A stretch of 64,000 bases of DNA from Phycomyces blakesleeanus NRRL 1555(-) (GCF_001638985.1 NW_017265141.1:985001-1049000), one strand, 5' to 3'. Shown: positions 37,039 to 49,513, counted from the first letter of the stretch. The notes: generated from the sequence alone by a model not told the origin. Made by a program: numbers and translations.

Positions 37039-37884
37039 TTATTGTGCCTCAGCTTTGGCAGGACGAGCCCATTCCTTGGGGAATTCAAGTCTCTTCTTGG
37101 GTTCCCGTAAGTTGAGAGGAACATCAGCAAAAGCATCGCCGGCCTTCTAATAAAACCCAAATATCAAAAGCGCAAAGCCAACATATTATGTCAGATCCCA
37201 AATGACATTTACACTTGTTCAATACTTATTTCTACTCCTTATGTTGCCTTTTGTTTCTTTTGGTTTTCCCATTCTTTTTTTTTTACCTTTGTCTCTTCGA
37301 TAAGCTTGTCAAGAATGTCGCTCAAGTATTTCTTGTTCTGTTTTCTGTTAGGGAACTTCTCGCTCGAAAAGATCAATTCGTCGGTATCCACATGGTATCG
37401 TGGACCACTCAACAACAAAAGTGTATGTCTTTGTTGTTCAGTCAACTTGAGATCAGAAACCTTGACATTGAGCACAGCTTTGCGTTCAACAGGGTGACCT
37501 TCACCCAAATAGGTGTGCGACTTAAACTTTAAGATTTGGCCACTGGTGGGAGGGACAAAGGGTTTGGCGAACACTAACCAGGAGCGTCAGTTTTTCACTT
37601 GCTGGTTTACCAAGGACCAACTAACCACTCAATTTGGGAAGTTCGTAGTTTGTCATTCTCAGGTACTTTCGGACCTCTCTAATATTTTCAAAGAGGTCAT
37701 GTCCAATCGTTGTCTGATCATCGAAATTGAATTTCTCCATGTGATCTACATCGAATTTCTTGTCGGGTTTTCTCTGACGACCCACTTGACGGCCAGCCAA
37801 AATGGCAGCCGAAGCAGAGAACGCACGGGATGCTGGTGCGTTTGGCGAGAATACTTTGACTGCAGTGCAGAGACGGCTGGCCAT
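37039..37884 (-). CDS. Mitochondrial small-subunit ribosomal protein mS35 (Rsm24-like)
   Basis: Minus-strand exons 37884-37626, 37573-37287 and 37146-37039 give 217 aa. The N-terminus (MASRLCTAVKVFSPNAPASR) is a mitochondrial presequence. The central domain with FKSHTYLGEGHPVERKAVLN, SDLKLTEQQRHTLLLLSGPR and DELIFSSEKFPNRKQNKKYL is the mS35/MRP-S28 domain that in yeast is Rsm24. The end is rich in K, E and A. All introns are GT-AG. It converges on the GH17 gene with about 260 bp between stops. Confidence 0.88.
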
Positions 37885-38628
37885 GGCTTATGCTTGTCAA
37901 AACCGAGTATTGATTTTCTTGTGGAGGATAAACAACTCGGGATTTGAAATAGTGGCTTTCATGTGACGTCGAGTAGAAACGGGCAAGGAATATAAAGCAC
38001 GTGATATATGATGACGTAGAGAAATTGTGGCCACACACACACACAGAAATACAAATAAAAATGTGTACTGCACAAGACAGGAAATGACAACTAAAGAAAA
38101 GGGGGCTGATTGTGCAGCCAGTACAGCCTTGGTTTTTAAACTTACAATTGACTTTATGCAGACATTTTTCTTAATATAAATATATACTTTATTTCATTAT
38201 TTTCTATTATCATTTGTGCAGGCTCACGCCAAAAGCTGTGTGGGACAGTCTACTACTGTTGCACTGTTCTTCTGATTATAGTTCTACCCACTCTTCATAT
38301 ATATATATAATATGCACACATATATATGTATATGTTAGGGTGAAAATCGACAGGAAAAAAAATCAAGACGGCATTGGACGGAAAAAGCTTATTTAACTAG
38401 TTATATTAATTCTACATATATCAACAGTGTATCTTAAGACTCTAATAAAGAACTTGTACTTTCTAAAATACTTCTTGTGAGCAATTGAAAGAATTCTAAA
38501 GACTGTTGTTCTCAAAGCAAAAGAAAAAGAGGACGGAAAGAAAGGCGCGCTCCTGTTAAGCAGAAAAAGCTGACTTCTATAATTTATTTGATTTTCATGG
38601 TTGCCGTCCTTTCCTTTAGGCTTCCACC
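37885..38628. other. Divergent promoter region between mS35 and PIG-M genes
   Basis: About 740 bp with no coding exon. Two CRE/ATF-like TGACGT sites (near 37963 and 38014) lie upstream of the mS35 gene, with a CA run at 38033-38045 and TA runs near 38300. Confidence 0.45.
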
Positions 38629-40326
38629 ATGACCTGGTTCACATTCACGACTTTGTGTGCGACTGCCCTCCTGCTTCGTGTGGTTCTTCTATTCTATGGA
38701 GAATGGCAGGATGCCAATCTTACTGTAAAATATACAGACATTGATTACATTGTTTTTACTGATGCCGCTCGTTATGTTACCTTGGGAGCATCGCCTTACG
38801 ATCGTGAGACCTATCGCTACACACCACTCCTTGCCATCTTCATGACACCAAACATCTACCTTTTTCAGTCATTTGGAAAATGCGTATTTGTTGCTGCCGA
38901 CCTGATGGTGGGATATCTAATTCATCGTATTCTCGTCCTTCGAGGAATGCCCTCTCAAAAGGCACTATGGTTAGATTCCCTTTGGTTACTTAATCCAATG
39001 GTAGCAAATATATCAACACGCGGTAATGCTGAATCCCTCTTGGCTGTTATGGTACTGGGATCCCTGTACTTGATTATGACTCGTCGTTTCTATGCTGGCT
39101 GCGTGGCGTTTGGTCTGGCTGTTCACTTTAAGATATACCCAATTATATATGTCATACCTCTCTTGTTTCTACTGGACGAACGATACGGAGACCCAGTGGA
39201 TTGGCCACAAATCATCTGGTCCTACAGAAGATCTCGTTTCTTTCTATTGCGCATGTACCTGAAAAATGATCCTTCACGCCTGGAGATTAACGAACCTGGA
39301 AGAGGACCAATTGTTCATAAGACTGACCAACAAAAACAATTATCTATTGAAAGCATCAAGAGTAAATTATTCGATATATATCGAACGGCAATGTACGAGC
39401 TTGTCCTCTTCTTGTCACCTACTAGGATTCTATTTGGTCTTGTCAGCGGAGGGGTGTTTTTAGTGATAACGTGGGCTATGTATCAACTGTAAGTCTTGTC
39501 CTCCGGTCCAATATAGTTTATCATAATTTGTTTATCAATTGTTTTATTGATTGATTCAGCTATGGCGAGGATTTTATGGAGAACACTTATTTGTACCATA
39601 TAACCCGAAAAGATCATCGCCATAACTTCTCAATATGGTTCTATCAAATGTATCTTGCATTTGATTCTCCTGTCGCGGGAAAACTTTTGAGTGTATTGAC
39701 ATTCCTGCCTCAAATGTCATTGGTGGCTGCTGTTGGAATAGCATTTGCGAAGGATGTTTTTTTTGCATGCTTCTTGCAAACATTTGTGTTTGTTACTTTT
39801 AACAAAGTCTGTACTTCTCAGGTAATACTGATGTTGCTACTGCTGTTGCTGTTATTGCCGTCTTTGACTTTTCCTATTATTCAACTGAAACTTACTAACT
39901 CTTATCGTAGTACTTTATGTGGTATATATGTTTGATCCCACTTATCTTGCCGTCGACCAGCCTTAGTTTAAGATGGAAAGGTTTGGGTCTTTTATTGGCG
40001 TGGGTAGCAAGTCAGGTATGTTAGAGCCCGATAATTTGTCCGCATTAAATCACTGATTTATTCAAACTGTTGTACATTGATAGGGTCTTTGGCTCCACTT
40101 TGCTTATCGGCTTGAGTTCCTTGGTCAAAATACGTTCTTTTCTATTTGGGTCTCAAGTCTTTTGTTCTTCATCTCCAACTGCTGGATTATTGTTGAATTG
40201 ATGATCAACCATCGATTTGAGTATATTTATGGAAAGAGTGGTCGTATTCGGTGGGTGTGGGGTATGGGAGATCCTGGACCACGTCCCTCGGAAAGTAGTA
40301 TTGGAAATTCTCCAAGTGTTCATTAG
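38629..40326 (+). CDS. GPI14: GPI mannosyltransferase 1 (PIG-M/Gpi14)
   Basis: Four exons (38629-39488, 39560-39821, 39911-40015, 40084-40326) encode 489 aa. This ER enzyme adds the first, alpha-1,4-linked mannose to glucosaminyl-PI. The luminal DxD motif is in YTDIDYIVFTDAARY, followed by SPYDRETYRYTPLLA; HFKIYPIIY and FNKVCTSQYFLWYLC are family hallmarks. At least eight hydrophobic segments are visible. It is longer than the human enzyme because of a hydrophilic loop (about residues 200-255) and a C-terminal tail. All introns are GT-AG. PBN1/PIG-X, the partner subunit, is not in this window. Confidence 0.94.
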
Positions 40327-40562
40327 AAACGAAAAGTATACAAAAAAAAAGCAAGAATTACAAGCATCTATTTTTATACACATAAAATAGGCATGCTTTT
40401 TTTATATATACATATATATATATTTTATTTCATCATATTGCTAATTGTTCTGCTATATGTTACATAAAGATAAATATACGAATATATACATATACATAAT
40501 ATATACACAAATGAAGAATGGATTATAAGGCGATTCTTCGACTTTTGGACTGTAACATGGTC

Positions 40563-40962
40563 TTAGCGCTTGATTTCAGCTCCTCCACCTCCTGCTACAT
40601 TTTTCTTGGGCTCTTTAAGTGATTGAGTAGCAATATCTTCTTTAACTAAGAATAAAAACAAAGTCCCCAATCAATTTTTGTATGCAGGTTGCATTCAATT
40701 AAGCTGTTTGTCAACTCACCTTTATCGACTTGGCGTGATTCGTAAAATATGTATGCTCCACCAAGGGCAGCGATTATCCCAACTATGGCAAGGTTGTTGG
40801 GTCCACTGCGTTGCAGTCTATTGGCCTCTATTAGAGAAAATGTAAGTCAATTATGTTGGGTCATGGATGGAAAAACATACCATGAGGTTGCACATCGCGT
40901 CGAAGAACATTAGTGTTCTTGCGTACGGTATTAAATAAGGCAGATGTGCGATTAATAGACAT
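40563..40962 (-). CDS. Small single-pass membrane protein, probably mitochondrial
   Basis: Minus-strand exons 40962-40881, 40827-40720 and 40645-40563 encode 90 aa; each junction is GT-AG with matching phase. The N-terminus (MSINRTSALFNTVRKNTNVL) is basic, without acids, like a presequence. One hydrophobic segment follows (NLAIVGIIAALGGAYIF), then YESRQVDKVKED and a Lys/Gly-rich tail ending GGGGAEIKR. It converges on the PIG-M gene with about 240 bp between stops. I do not recognise a named family; the layout resembles small inner-membrane or respiratory-complex accessory proteins. Localisation is inferred. Confidence 0.7.
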
Positions 40963-43900
40963 GGTTAAAAGACAATTACAGGGTGGTAAAATTTCCTCCA
41001 CCAATATTTATATACGAAAATGTGCGACGTCCAGTGATAGGCATTTGATAAATATGGCATCACTCTGAAGTCAACCAAAAGGATAATTCGTGCCCACCTG
41101 AAACCGACTTCAAGCTAGATATTTTAGGGAAGATCCCGTTGAAAGATTTAAATAGGAGAGCGGGACAATGCACACAATGCAACCTGTAAAATGGTTGGTC
41201 GAATCTTGATTTCATTTATATATACCCTTTTTTTTTATAAAATTCCCAAGCAAAAATAAGCGAGTAAATTCCGTATAAATAGATGTCTCTAACTGGATTT
41301 ACTTTGTAAGAATACATTTTAGTACAAGGCCTTTATATATAAACTTTGGTATGAGTAGGAATGATCTTAACAAAAAAAATGATATGCTTGAACTTTAATA
41401 GTTTCAGTAATATGTTCTTGATTAGAGAAGTTTAGTGATTGTTCCATTGGATATCCGATGTTTTTGTCATCATATAAAAAAGACATGGTGAAATTAGATA
41501 TCACCAAAGAAAAGGAAGAGATAGAGGGTGTGGGTTTGATGAGAATTTGGTACAAGTTCACACTATTATCATTTTTTTATTCTGGTCTCTTCCCTCTCAC
41601 ATTTAACAAAAAGCTGCCATTACCAAAAGCAATAATTTTTGTAGTAGGATGTTACTCTAAAGAAAAAAAGGCGATTTTAGTGAATTTCTGCAAGTTTTTC
41701 GTTAAAAATGTGCTTTATATTGGAATTTTAATTAAACATCAATTTTCCTCTCCTTTATATATATCCCACTTCTTACCCGACTTTGTTTTTGCAGTCTGCA
41801 AAACACATTTACTCAACTTCTTCAACCCAGTACAAGAATTAAAGACGATGGAATTGTTCAAATCTGATAGCTTATCATTCAGTAATAAACCCCCCTCCTG
41901 AACCCGGGTTACATCCTATTTCATAGCACTGTCTATAAAGATCCCGAGAAATACTCTAAGCAGTTCAAGTCTCATTGGTATAGATAATAATACTGATATA
42001 AAGTTATTTCCAAATATAATACACTGTAGAAAAACACTAATATGATTGATTCGAAGGGCTTGTAACTTTGGCACGTTTAGCATGTACTAATCTTAGGGTG
42101 ATATTCAATTATCATTGTTTTTGTTTTTAATCCAAAAAGCCATTTAAGAGAAAGGTTGTACGTTGGACTGCATACAGGCTGCAAAATTGGGTAAAGAGAC
42201 AAACATGGCCTACAATGTTACTTATATCTTTAATCTAAACTTTAACAAGCCTTTGCCACCAAAAAGTAATGACTTTGCTTTTTAATGCAATATTATTATT
42301 TTTATTCTGTAAAGTTTTTTTATTTCTCTTTATTTTCTCTATAAAAGCCTAAAATGTAAAAGACGTCTAAAAGAAACACGCCGAATAGTTATCAAGGCTA
42401 GTATTGATAAAATAAAGTAAATTTAGCAGAGGTGACAGAAAGAGATTTATATCATGTACAGCTTAGTTGTCAAGATTACTTGCATGCTCATTAGAAATAA
42501 TTGATTTAGAGAATCACAGTGAATCTGTCTTGATTTTTCAAAATAAGAATCAGACGTAGCAACGTCAACACGGAAAATGTGTATAATCTTTGATAAAAAA
42601 AATCAATTAAGGAATATACATGTCTTCATCAATATCATAGTATTTAAAGAATAACTATTTTTTTAGATAAGAAAAGGTAGAAAGTAGCACGTAGCTATAT
42701 ATATAGACACGCACACACATATATATATATAATATCGAATTTATAGCTTAAACTCTTGCTAAATATCATACAAATCAGCACCTCTTCTTTACATATTTAT
42801 TCTATTCTTCTGATCAATAAAAACCATAGAATTTCAATATAAAAATATTATGCATTTGTTGAACCAATTATAATAGAGATACCTAAAAAAAGGTATAGAT
42901 CTGCCATACTTGGAATATTTGATTGGATCAGATGCAAAGATAACCTGAGATTTCATAAATCATATTTGACATAATCTGAAATCTCATAAATAGTATTTGC
43001 CAAAAAGTATGGTTGATAGGTTAAGGTCTGGCATGTTATTGGCCTAGAAGAAAGTTGCCAATACGCAACTTTGTTGCACATCGGGAGCTTTAAATGCTAC
43101 TATTTCCTACAGTGGTATATCCCCCAATAGCTCATTTTCTGTCCCTTTTATTTTTTTTATATTGGTCATACTCTCCTTGAGTTGTCTCCCGCCTTAAATA
43201 CTTACATATTTAGTAATTTTGTATTATAATCCCGCAGCTCCTATCTAAAATTTAGTTTTCCTAATATCTGATTTTCAATTTTGACTCATCCAAAAAGCAT
43301 AACTTTAATATTTTTTTATTTATTTATTGATCGGCTTGAGCTCTAATTTATATTCTATATCCCATTAAAATAAAAATGCAAAATCGTATACTAGTTGGTG
43401 ATTGTGTGTTGTACAAAATAAACAGTAGGGAAGAGTTACATATGGCTTAGCATAGGGCGAACACCCCCACCCTCTTGAAGGACAAGGTGCTGAGTTTCCT
43501 CATCCAAGGGAAGGGGAGGGGGAATTAAAGCTCCTCGTCTTTATAAATACAAAATGCTGTAAATTTACCTAGGTGGTTGTAAATTAACCACATTTATTCT
43601 TGACCATAAATACACAACAAGGGAATTGGATAAATTCATTATTTAAAAAGCACGGAGTAATATAAAGTATATAATAACTTGGCACACACACGTGTGTGTG
43701 TGAGCACAAATAACTCTTTCAAACCATCCAAAAAATAAAGAAACATACAATGAACTTTGTGGCGGTTTGTATGCAGAGCAACTGTAAGCTTCCTGACCAC
43801 CCTTACCGAATAATATGTGCTACATATGATGCATTTTATTATACGTCCTTTGAAACAAAAAAAAAACTAGTGTGATATTAATCAATACAAGATTATTTGT

Positions 43901-44099
43901 AAGAATATAAAGTGCTGCAGCAATTGTCATTTTCTCACAAAAACAGGAGTATTTTGCAAGAGGCTCATTTACTGCCAGATAAATGAAGACTTTTTTAAGA
44001 AATATTTAAACAACATTTTGCTAGTATTTAATGCTCTCTTTCAACAACTATGATTTTATAAGCCCACCCGATCTTGGCTTCACATACATACATACATAG

Positions 44100-44135
44100 T
44101 TTTTTTTTGAAAAAAAAAAGGGGGGGGGGGGGGGG
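44100..44135 (+). repeat. Adjacent homopolymer runs T9-GA10-G16
   Basis: Nine T, a G, ten A and then sixteen G in a row, in otherwise AT-rich DNA. The G run is far beyond chance for this composition; it may be a true G tract or a place where the assembly is unsure of length. Confidence 0.8.
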
Positions 44136-44903
44136 CTTAAAATAAATCATCTACAATCCATTGTGTCCTTAATTATAGACTTTATATTTCTTCCAGAGAT
44201 ATGTAGCCCAGAATAAAAGCCTTTATACTATTGTTACTGCCAGAACAAAATAAAATTAAGATTTATATTTTTTTATATACATTTTATGAGCTGTGGAATC
44301 GTATTTTATTTATTGCTCTTAGAAATTCGTTTTATGCATGTTAACCTGCCCTGAATATATTTCTCAAAAATCGATCAAAGTATATATGTTACTTAATACT
44401 TCTTCGTTTTTATTTCTCTTAAAGAAGCTCTTGCTTTATTGGTATTGTATATTTATTAATAAACTAGGTGACAAACATCTATTTTGAGGTTCAACGATTC
44501 TTCAAATGCTCCACCTAAATAGGAACTTCTGGTCATATAAAAACAAAAGTAAAAATAAATAAAATATAAAGGTAAATATACTCCTTTAGAGAAGTATAGC
44601 TGTACAAGATAAGGCCTGTAATGACGATTAAAGCACCTTCTTTTTATGTTTAGAGCGATGACGCTGGTTACTAAGTTGGAAATAAATGTTTGTGCCTGGT
44701 AACATGATTTTATAAAGTACAGAAAAGTGGTGCTCTTGTTGAGCTTCAAATGCTAGAAAATCTTGGCCAAATTGTTCTTACGTCATAAACATCAACTGGG
44801 CTTTTCTTGTCTTTATAAACCACCAGCTTTCCGGTTTTTATTTTATTTTATTTTTAAAAAGAAAGTACTACTTGATACCTTGCATACTTTGCTCTTTTGA
44901 TTT

Positions 44904-44909
44904 TATATA
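44904..44909 (+). promoter_or_regulatory. TATA box upstream of CYSTM gene
   Basis: TATATA within GATTTTATATACACTT, 40 bp before the ATG at 44949. Position is right for a TATA element; function inferred. Confidence 0.4.
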
Positions 44910-44948
44910 CACTTGATCCAACTCAACTCAAACAAAACCTAAACAATA

Positions 44949-45386
44949 ATGAGGTGAATATCTTAATAATAATTGAGAATTTGTATTGCATTTATTAACC
45001 TTTTATTGTCCACGTTTGTCAGTCAACCCACAAATAACGTTTCCATGCCAACTATCGAAACATACTCTGCTCCTCAAGCCATGAGCACCACAGAAAATAA
45101 AGAGACTATTGGAAAAAATTCAGCTGAAGAATTAGCCAAGGAAGATGGTTAGTATCATATATATATATATTTAATTCTTGGAACAAAAGTAATAACATAT
45201 GTATATTTTATAGATTCCAGTTTCTTCTCCATGTTAAGGTAATATTTTAAAGTGAATAGGGGATGTCTTTTTCTCGGGTATACTGACCATTGTATATTAA
45301 TTTCAAACAGACTTAATGGTGGTGGATGCTGCAAGGGATTCTTTGCTGGCTTGTGTTGTTGTTGTGTTGCTGATGCTGTTTGTTAA
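44949..45386 (+). CDS. CYSTM-domain small cysteine-rich protein
   Basis: Four exons, 44949-44953 (only five coding bases), 45023-45147, 45214-45238 and 45311-45386, encode 76 aa. The N-terminal two thirds is polar and probably disordered (begins MSQPTNNVSMPTIETYSAPQ); the C-terminus is LNGGGCCKGFFAGLCCCCVA then DAVC, the classic cysteine-rich transmembrane module. CYSTM proteins are tail-anchored or palmitoylated membrane proteins linked to stress tolerance in plants and fungi. Phases agree at all three GT-AG introns, and a TATA box lies 40 bp upstream. The start is fixed because the second exon has no ATG upstream of its first codons. Confidence 0.85.
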
Positions 45387-46979
45387 AGCACTTTATTTCC
45401 TTTAGTATTCCTTATTATTCTATCTACTTCTTGCATATTATTCATTGACTTATACCATGTATTATGAAAACTTAATTTCGATCTCATTTTGATTATTCTT
45501 TATAAAGAAATGCGAAGAATTGCCCACATGTATTGGCAATCTTCCGTTTTGCCATCCTATTTTGGTTTTATTTCGATGATTTGGTTCAAGGATCAAGAGT
45601 ATGATCTACAGCTCCAGTCTTTTGATCTGTGTGTACATGTATGTATGTATATATAGAATCAATACCATACATAATTTAAGAGTCCTTGGCACATAATATA
45701 GAATTCTGGTAAAATTAACTAATAACAAAAGTACGCCTTCTGACCAAGCCAAATATAATTCAGTCTTTACACTGACATTTCACATATTCAGAAGAGTTGT
45801 GAAACATATGTATTGTAGTACCAGCTTTATGTATGTATGTATTTATTTATTTTTTTTTAAAAAAAAAGAACATACATGCACACGATAAATTCACATTAGA
45901 CAGCAGTATATATGGGTACAAAATAAATTATTTGATGCTAATAAATATCAAAATAAAGCTTATATATATATTAAAGATATTGACTATCATTACTGACTTG
46001 CACAATACTACTGAACAAGAAAGAGTCTATGAGATTCTGAATCTAGATTCAACACCATTTTATAGACTGTGCGTTTATTAATAGTATTAATTAGAGTAAT
46101 AATATTTCGACTTTCTGAATTAACCAGAAGGAGCTTATAATAATAATTTATTATAATGTGTGCTTTCAATATGTATACATGTATAATACTAATCTGAGCT
46201 CATATTATATATTCATTTATTCATTTATTCATTTATTCTACTTTACCAAGCAAAAACAAGAGTTTCTTTTGTAGACCGAACTTCGCCAAGAGAAACTTTG
46301 ATTTCTACTCACAAAGTGTCAAGAAAACTATTTATAGTGAATTTATTTACGACTAAATATCTTTAAAGAGAATATACACTACGTTTCTTTCTTACAAAAA
46401 TATATATATAACTTTAGTAAGAGATTTTTATGCCTCTCTTTTTTTAGGAGTTTAAGGGTTGTTTTAAGGTTGAATTTTAATTAGGCTATAATTTTCCTCC
46501 TTTATATATATATATATTAATTTTACTTCTTATTATTTCTTTGCTATTGTAGTTTAAAAGTCAAAGACATATTTTCAATATACAACTCTTGTCTCACGAT
46601 ATTTTTTTGCAATCAATACAAAGCACCTTTTCTTACCCCTTTACGCAGTGTAGCAATAGTAATAAAACCAATTAAATGGATCATTCAAAAAATACAATCT
46701 CTTACCGAAAGAGTATCATGGCAATAACTGGCGATAACCAAGGCAGAAGAAAAAATACTCTTCTTCTCACCAGAAGCCCCTCCCCCTCTCCCGGAATATT
46801 TTCTCTTGGTCTTATAGTATCTCCAATTTGAATAGCACAAGTAAATATATTAATAGGGTCATAATATCTCAACTAATTAGGTATATGTCTGAGGCTCGAG
46901 ACAGCAGCAAAGTATCAACTCCACAAATGATATTCAAAGTGTAACAAAACCCTGTCCTCTAAAATGATTCCTAAGAATA
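45387..46979. other. AT-rich intergenic stretch before the MITE
   Basis: No coding exon is recognised on either strand. TA runs and an ATTC/ATTT run (46210-46237) are present, as is a T/A homopolymer near 45849-45869. Confidence 0.5.
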
Positions 46980-46982
46980 TTA

Positions 46983-47255
46983 GAGCATCTTCAGCAGTCC
47001 ACTTTATCTCCACTTTTATGTTAAATTTAAATATTTAGCTAAAATTGGTCCTCCCAGCAGTTCAATTAATTTCACTCTAAATAAAAAAAGATAGTCCCTT
47101 TTATATCTTAGTTAAATTTAACAAAATAAAATTTATTGATGAAAACGCCCTCAAAGTTTATTTAAAGAAAAATGTAAATTGACCTTTTCTTTAGTGAAAA
47201 GTGGTGTGTTTAACTTTAGATAAATTAAAGAGTTATATCACTGCTGAAGATGCTC
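46983..47255. mobile_element. MITE with PIF/Harbinger-type ends
   Basis: A 273-bp AT-rich, non-coding element. Its terminal inverted repeats are GAGCATCTTCAGCAGT at 46983-46998 and the exact reverse complement ACTGCTGAAGATGCTC at 47240-47255. Both sides are flanked by TTA (46980-46982 and 47256-47258), the 3-bp target-site duplication typical of PIF/Harbinger transposition. It has no transposase and its termini differ from the Harbinger element 480 bp away, so it was presumably moved by another family member. Confidence 0.85.
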
Positions 47256-47814
47256 TTAACAATTTTTTTTTAAAAAAAAAAGTGAAATCTGGTGGTAATA
47301 TTTACCTTAGAAGACTATGGTAACCTAAATTTGATGTTTACGTATGCGAACAGCGATATAGGGAGAGTTGGGTACTTGATTGAACTTTCAAATGGCATGG
47401 TTTGGGTGCACCAAGCATATCAATACACCAAAAATCGAGTTCATGTTTATGAAGTAGATGTCTCATTTCTGCACTTTTAATTAGTTCATTGTATATGATG
47501 TGGGGTGCAGGCCAGTTTCCCATGATCAAGACACAATCTGGACCAAAGCCGGCGAGATTATTGCTTGTTAAGCGTTCATTGGTCTGTGGTTGCTTTATAT
47601 AAGAGGGGAGGCGAAGTTTGCAGGATAAAAAAAAGGATGGCTACTGGTCTGACTTTTGGTATTCGCACAAAAAATCGAGGACTGAGAAACTTGTTGATTT
47701 GACCAAAAGATAAAAGATAAAAGTAAATGTAAATACTTGGTGTGGACAGACTAAAAGTTCAAAAAAAGTTCAAAAAAAGGGCAAAAATTTAGGCCATTTT
47801 ATTGGATGAGAGTT

Positions 47815-47890
47815 TTAATTAATTTTGCCCTTTTTTTGCCCTTTTTTTGAAGGTTCAAAAAAAGGGCAAAAAAAGGGCAAAATTAATTAA
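47815..47890. repeat. Perfect 37-bp palindromic hairpin in the subterminal region
   Basis: The arm at 47815-47851 and the arm at 47854-47890 are exact reverse complements, separated by GG. Each arm is built from GGGCAAAAAAAGGGCAAAA-type units and ends in AATTAATTAA. It lies 77 bp inside the left terminus of the Harbinger element. Confidence 0.95.
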
Positions 47891-48070
47891 CGGCTATGAT
47901 TGGCCAGTTTTCGTCTGATACTACTTGCATGATAATATCATGCATCCCTTCTAGTTGCATTACACTTAAATAGCAAACGACAATTTAAAGCATATATACT
48001 TGGTATAATTAAATACTAGCGTGTATAAAAGTGAGAAATATATTACTCTTTTACTTATTATCTTAAAAAA

Positions 48071-49513
48071 ATGCCGCATACTCCAATAAATATACTCGCA
48101 AAATCAACTTTGGATGCATCTGCAGCTATCACTCAACACACGTTGAAGAAGATGATCAAGATGTTGTCCGACTCTAATGTCATTGCTTGTGAGGAAGATC
48201 ATGACACGTACAAAGATTTTGCAAGCATATGCAAATTAAAGCTACAACAGGAGAAATTGATGGTTACGAAGGTCCAAGACAAAATCAGCAAAGGACGCTA
48301 TTTTTTCAAAGGGCAAAACAAGACCAAGAAACTTGTAACTCAAAAAGAAAGATTGAATTTTCTGCTTGCCTTGGATGAAAGCGGCTTCCTGGAAGAGTTT
48401 CGAATGAGCAAGAGCTCTTTTTATAAGCTGTATGATCTTGTAAAAAACCACGAGCTTTACCAACAATTGTCAGGATTTTACTCGATCGATGTTAGACTAC
48501 AGATTTCCATTGTTCTTGACCGATTAGGATCAAATGGTAATTCTTCGTCAAGTGGCCGTTTGGCAAGACGTTCTGGAATAGGAAGTAAGTAACTCAGGAT
48601 AATAGTCTACGACTGTTTACCCACATATACAAAAGCAAATTTATTCACCTGTTTCCTACAATAAAAACAAATAGAGGGCTCTATCGAGAATATAACAGCC
48701 AGATTCTTCAAAGTAATTCTCTCTTTAGAGCACAAGTTCGTTTATTGGCCAACCGAATCTGAGAAAGCAGAGATAAAACGAGCAAATGAATATTCATTAG
48801 GATTTCCAAACCTTGTTGGATTTCTTGATGGATGCTTATTTAAGCTGGCAAAAGCACCATCGTGGAAGCCAGAGCAGTTTTTCGGTCGCAGATCCGCTTA
48901 CTGTGTAAACAGTGTCGCAGTGTGTGATCATAGACGCATAATCCGATACATGTCAACCGGTTTCTTTGGAAGTTCGCATGATATGCGTACTTTGTCTGAG
49001 TGTGAGCTTGGAAAATTCCCAGAGCGATTCTTTTCTGATGACGAGTATGTGTTGGCAGACGCGGGGTACAAGGCTACGAACTATATTGTTCCAATCAAAA
49101 AGAAGCCAAGAAACAGTGAACTCTCGTTAGCAGACCAAGAGTTCAACACCAAGATCTCGAGCATGCGAGTAAAAATTGAGCATGCATTTGGAATCTTAAA
49201 AGAGAGATTCTACTCTCTCAAATCAATCCCTGTAAGGATAAAAAGAAAGGAAGACGTTGTAAAGGTTAACGCATGGATTCGGGTTTGCGTAGCCTTGAAC
49301 AATTTCCTGATGTGTCAAGATGACGACAAATGGTCTCAGGAAGCCAAGCGTCGATGGGAAGATAGAGAGAAAGCTGAAGTTGAACGCCTGCGGAAGACAG
49401 GATATTCAGAGGAGTCTGGTGTAGTAGATGGATCCCAGAATATAGACGGAAATACAAGGTGGATCCAGACACAACGTGTTGTTATGTCAAAAGAGAAGAA
49501 TAAATCTTCTTGA
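48071..49513 (+). CDS. PIF/Harbinger (HARBI1-like) DDE transposase
   Basis: Two exons, 48071-48584 and 48675-49513, encode 450 aa. The first exon holds a helical N-terminal part and the LDRLGSNGNSSSSGRLARRS helix-turn-helix-like region; splicing rebuilds SGIGKGSIENIT. The DDE_4 nuclease core follows with the triad D223 (VGFLDGCLF), D300 (LADAGYKATN) and E340 (VKIEHAFGILKERF), plus KAPSWKPEQFFGRRSAYC. These residues should coordinate two metals for strand transfer. The C-terminal tail is charged. The intron is GT-AG. The gene is convergent with the second element gene, with 340 bp between stops. All catalytic residues are intact. Confidence 0.93.

Larger units (their letters stand above)
40963..44948. 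other. 4-kb AT-rich intergenic stretch, no gene seen
   Basis: Only chance frames, including one of 147 codons at 41458-41901 whose composition (runs of F, K, L and I) looks like translated AT-rich DNA. A homopolymer block is listed separately. No terminal repeats, tRNA boxes or splice-linked exons were found. Confidence 0.5.

Noticed and set aside
41458..41901. 147-codon ATG frame on the plus strand
   Set aside because: Composition is that of translated AT-rich DNA (F, K, L, I, Y), with no domain, no splice-linked neighbours and no promoter signal seen.
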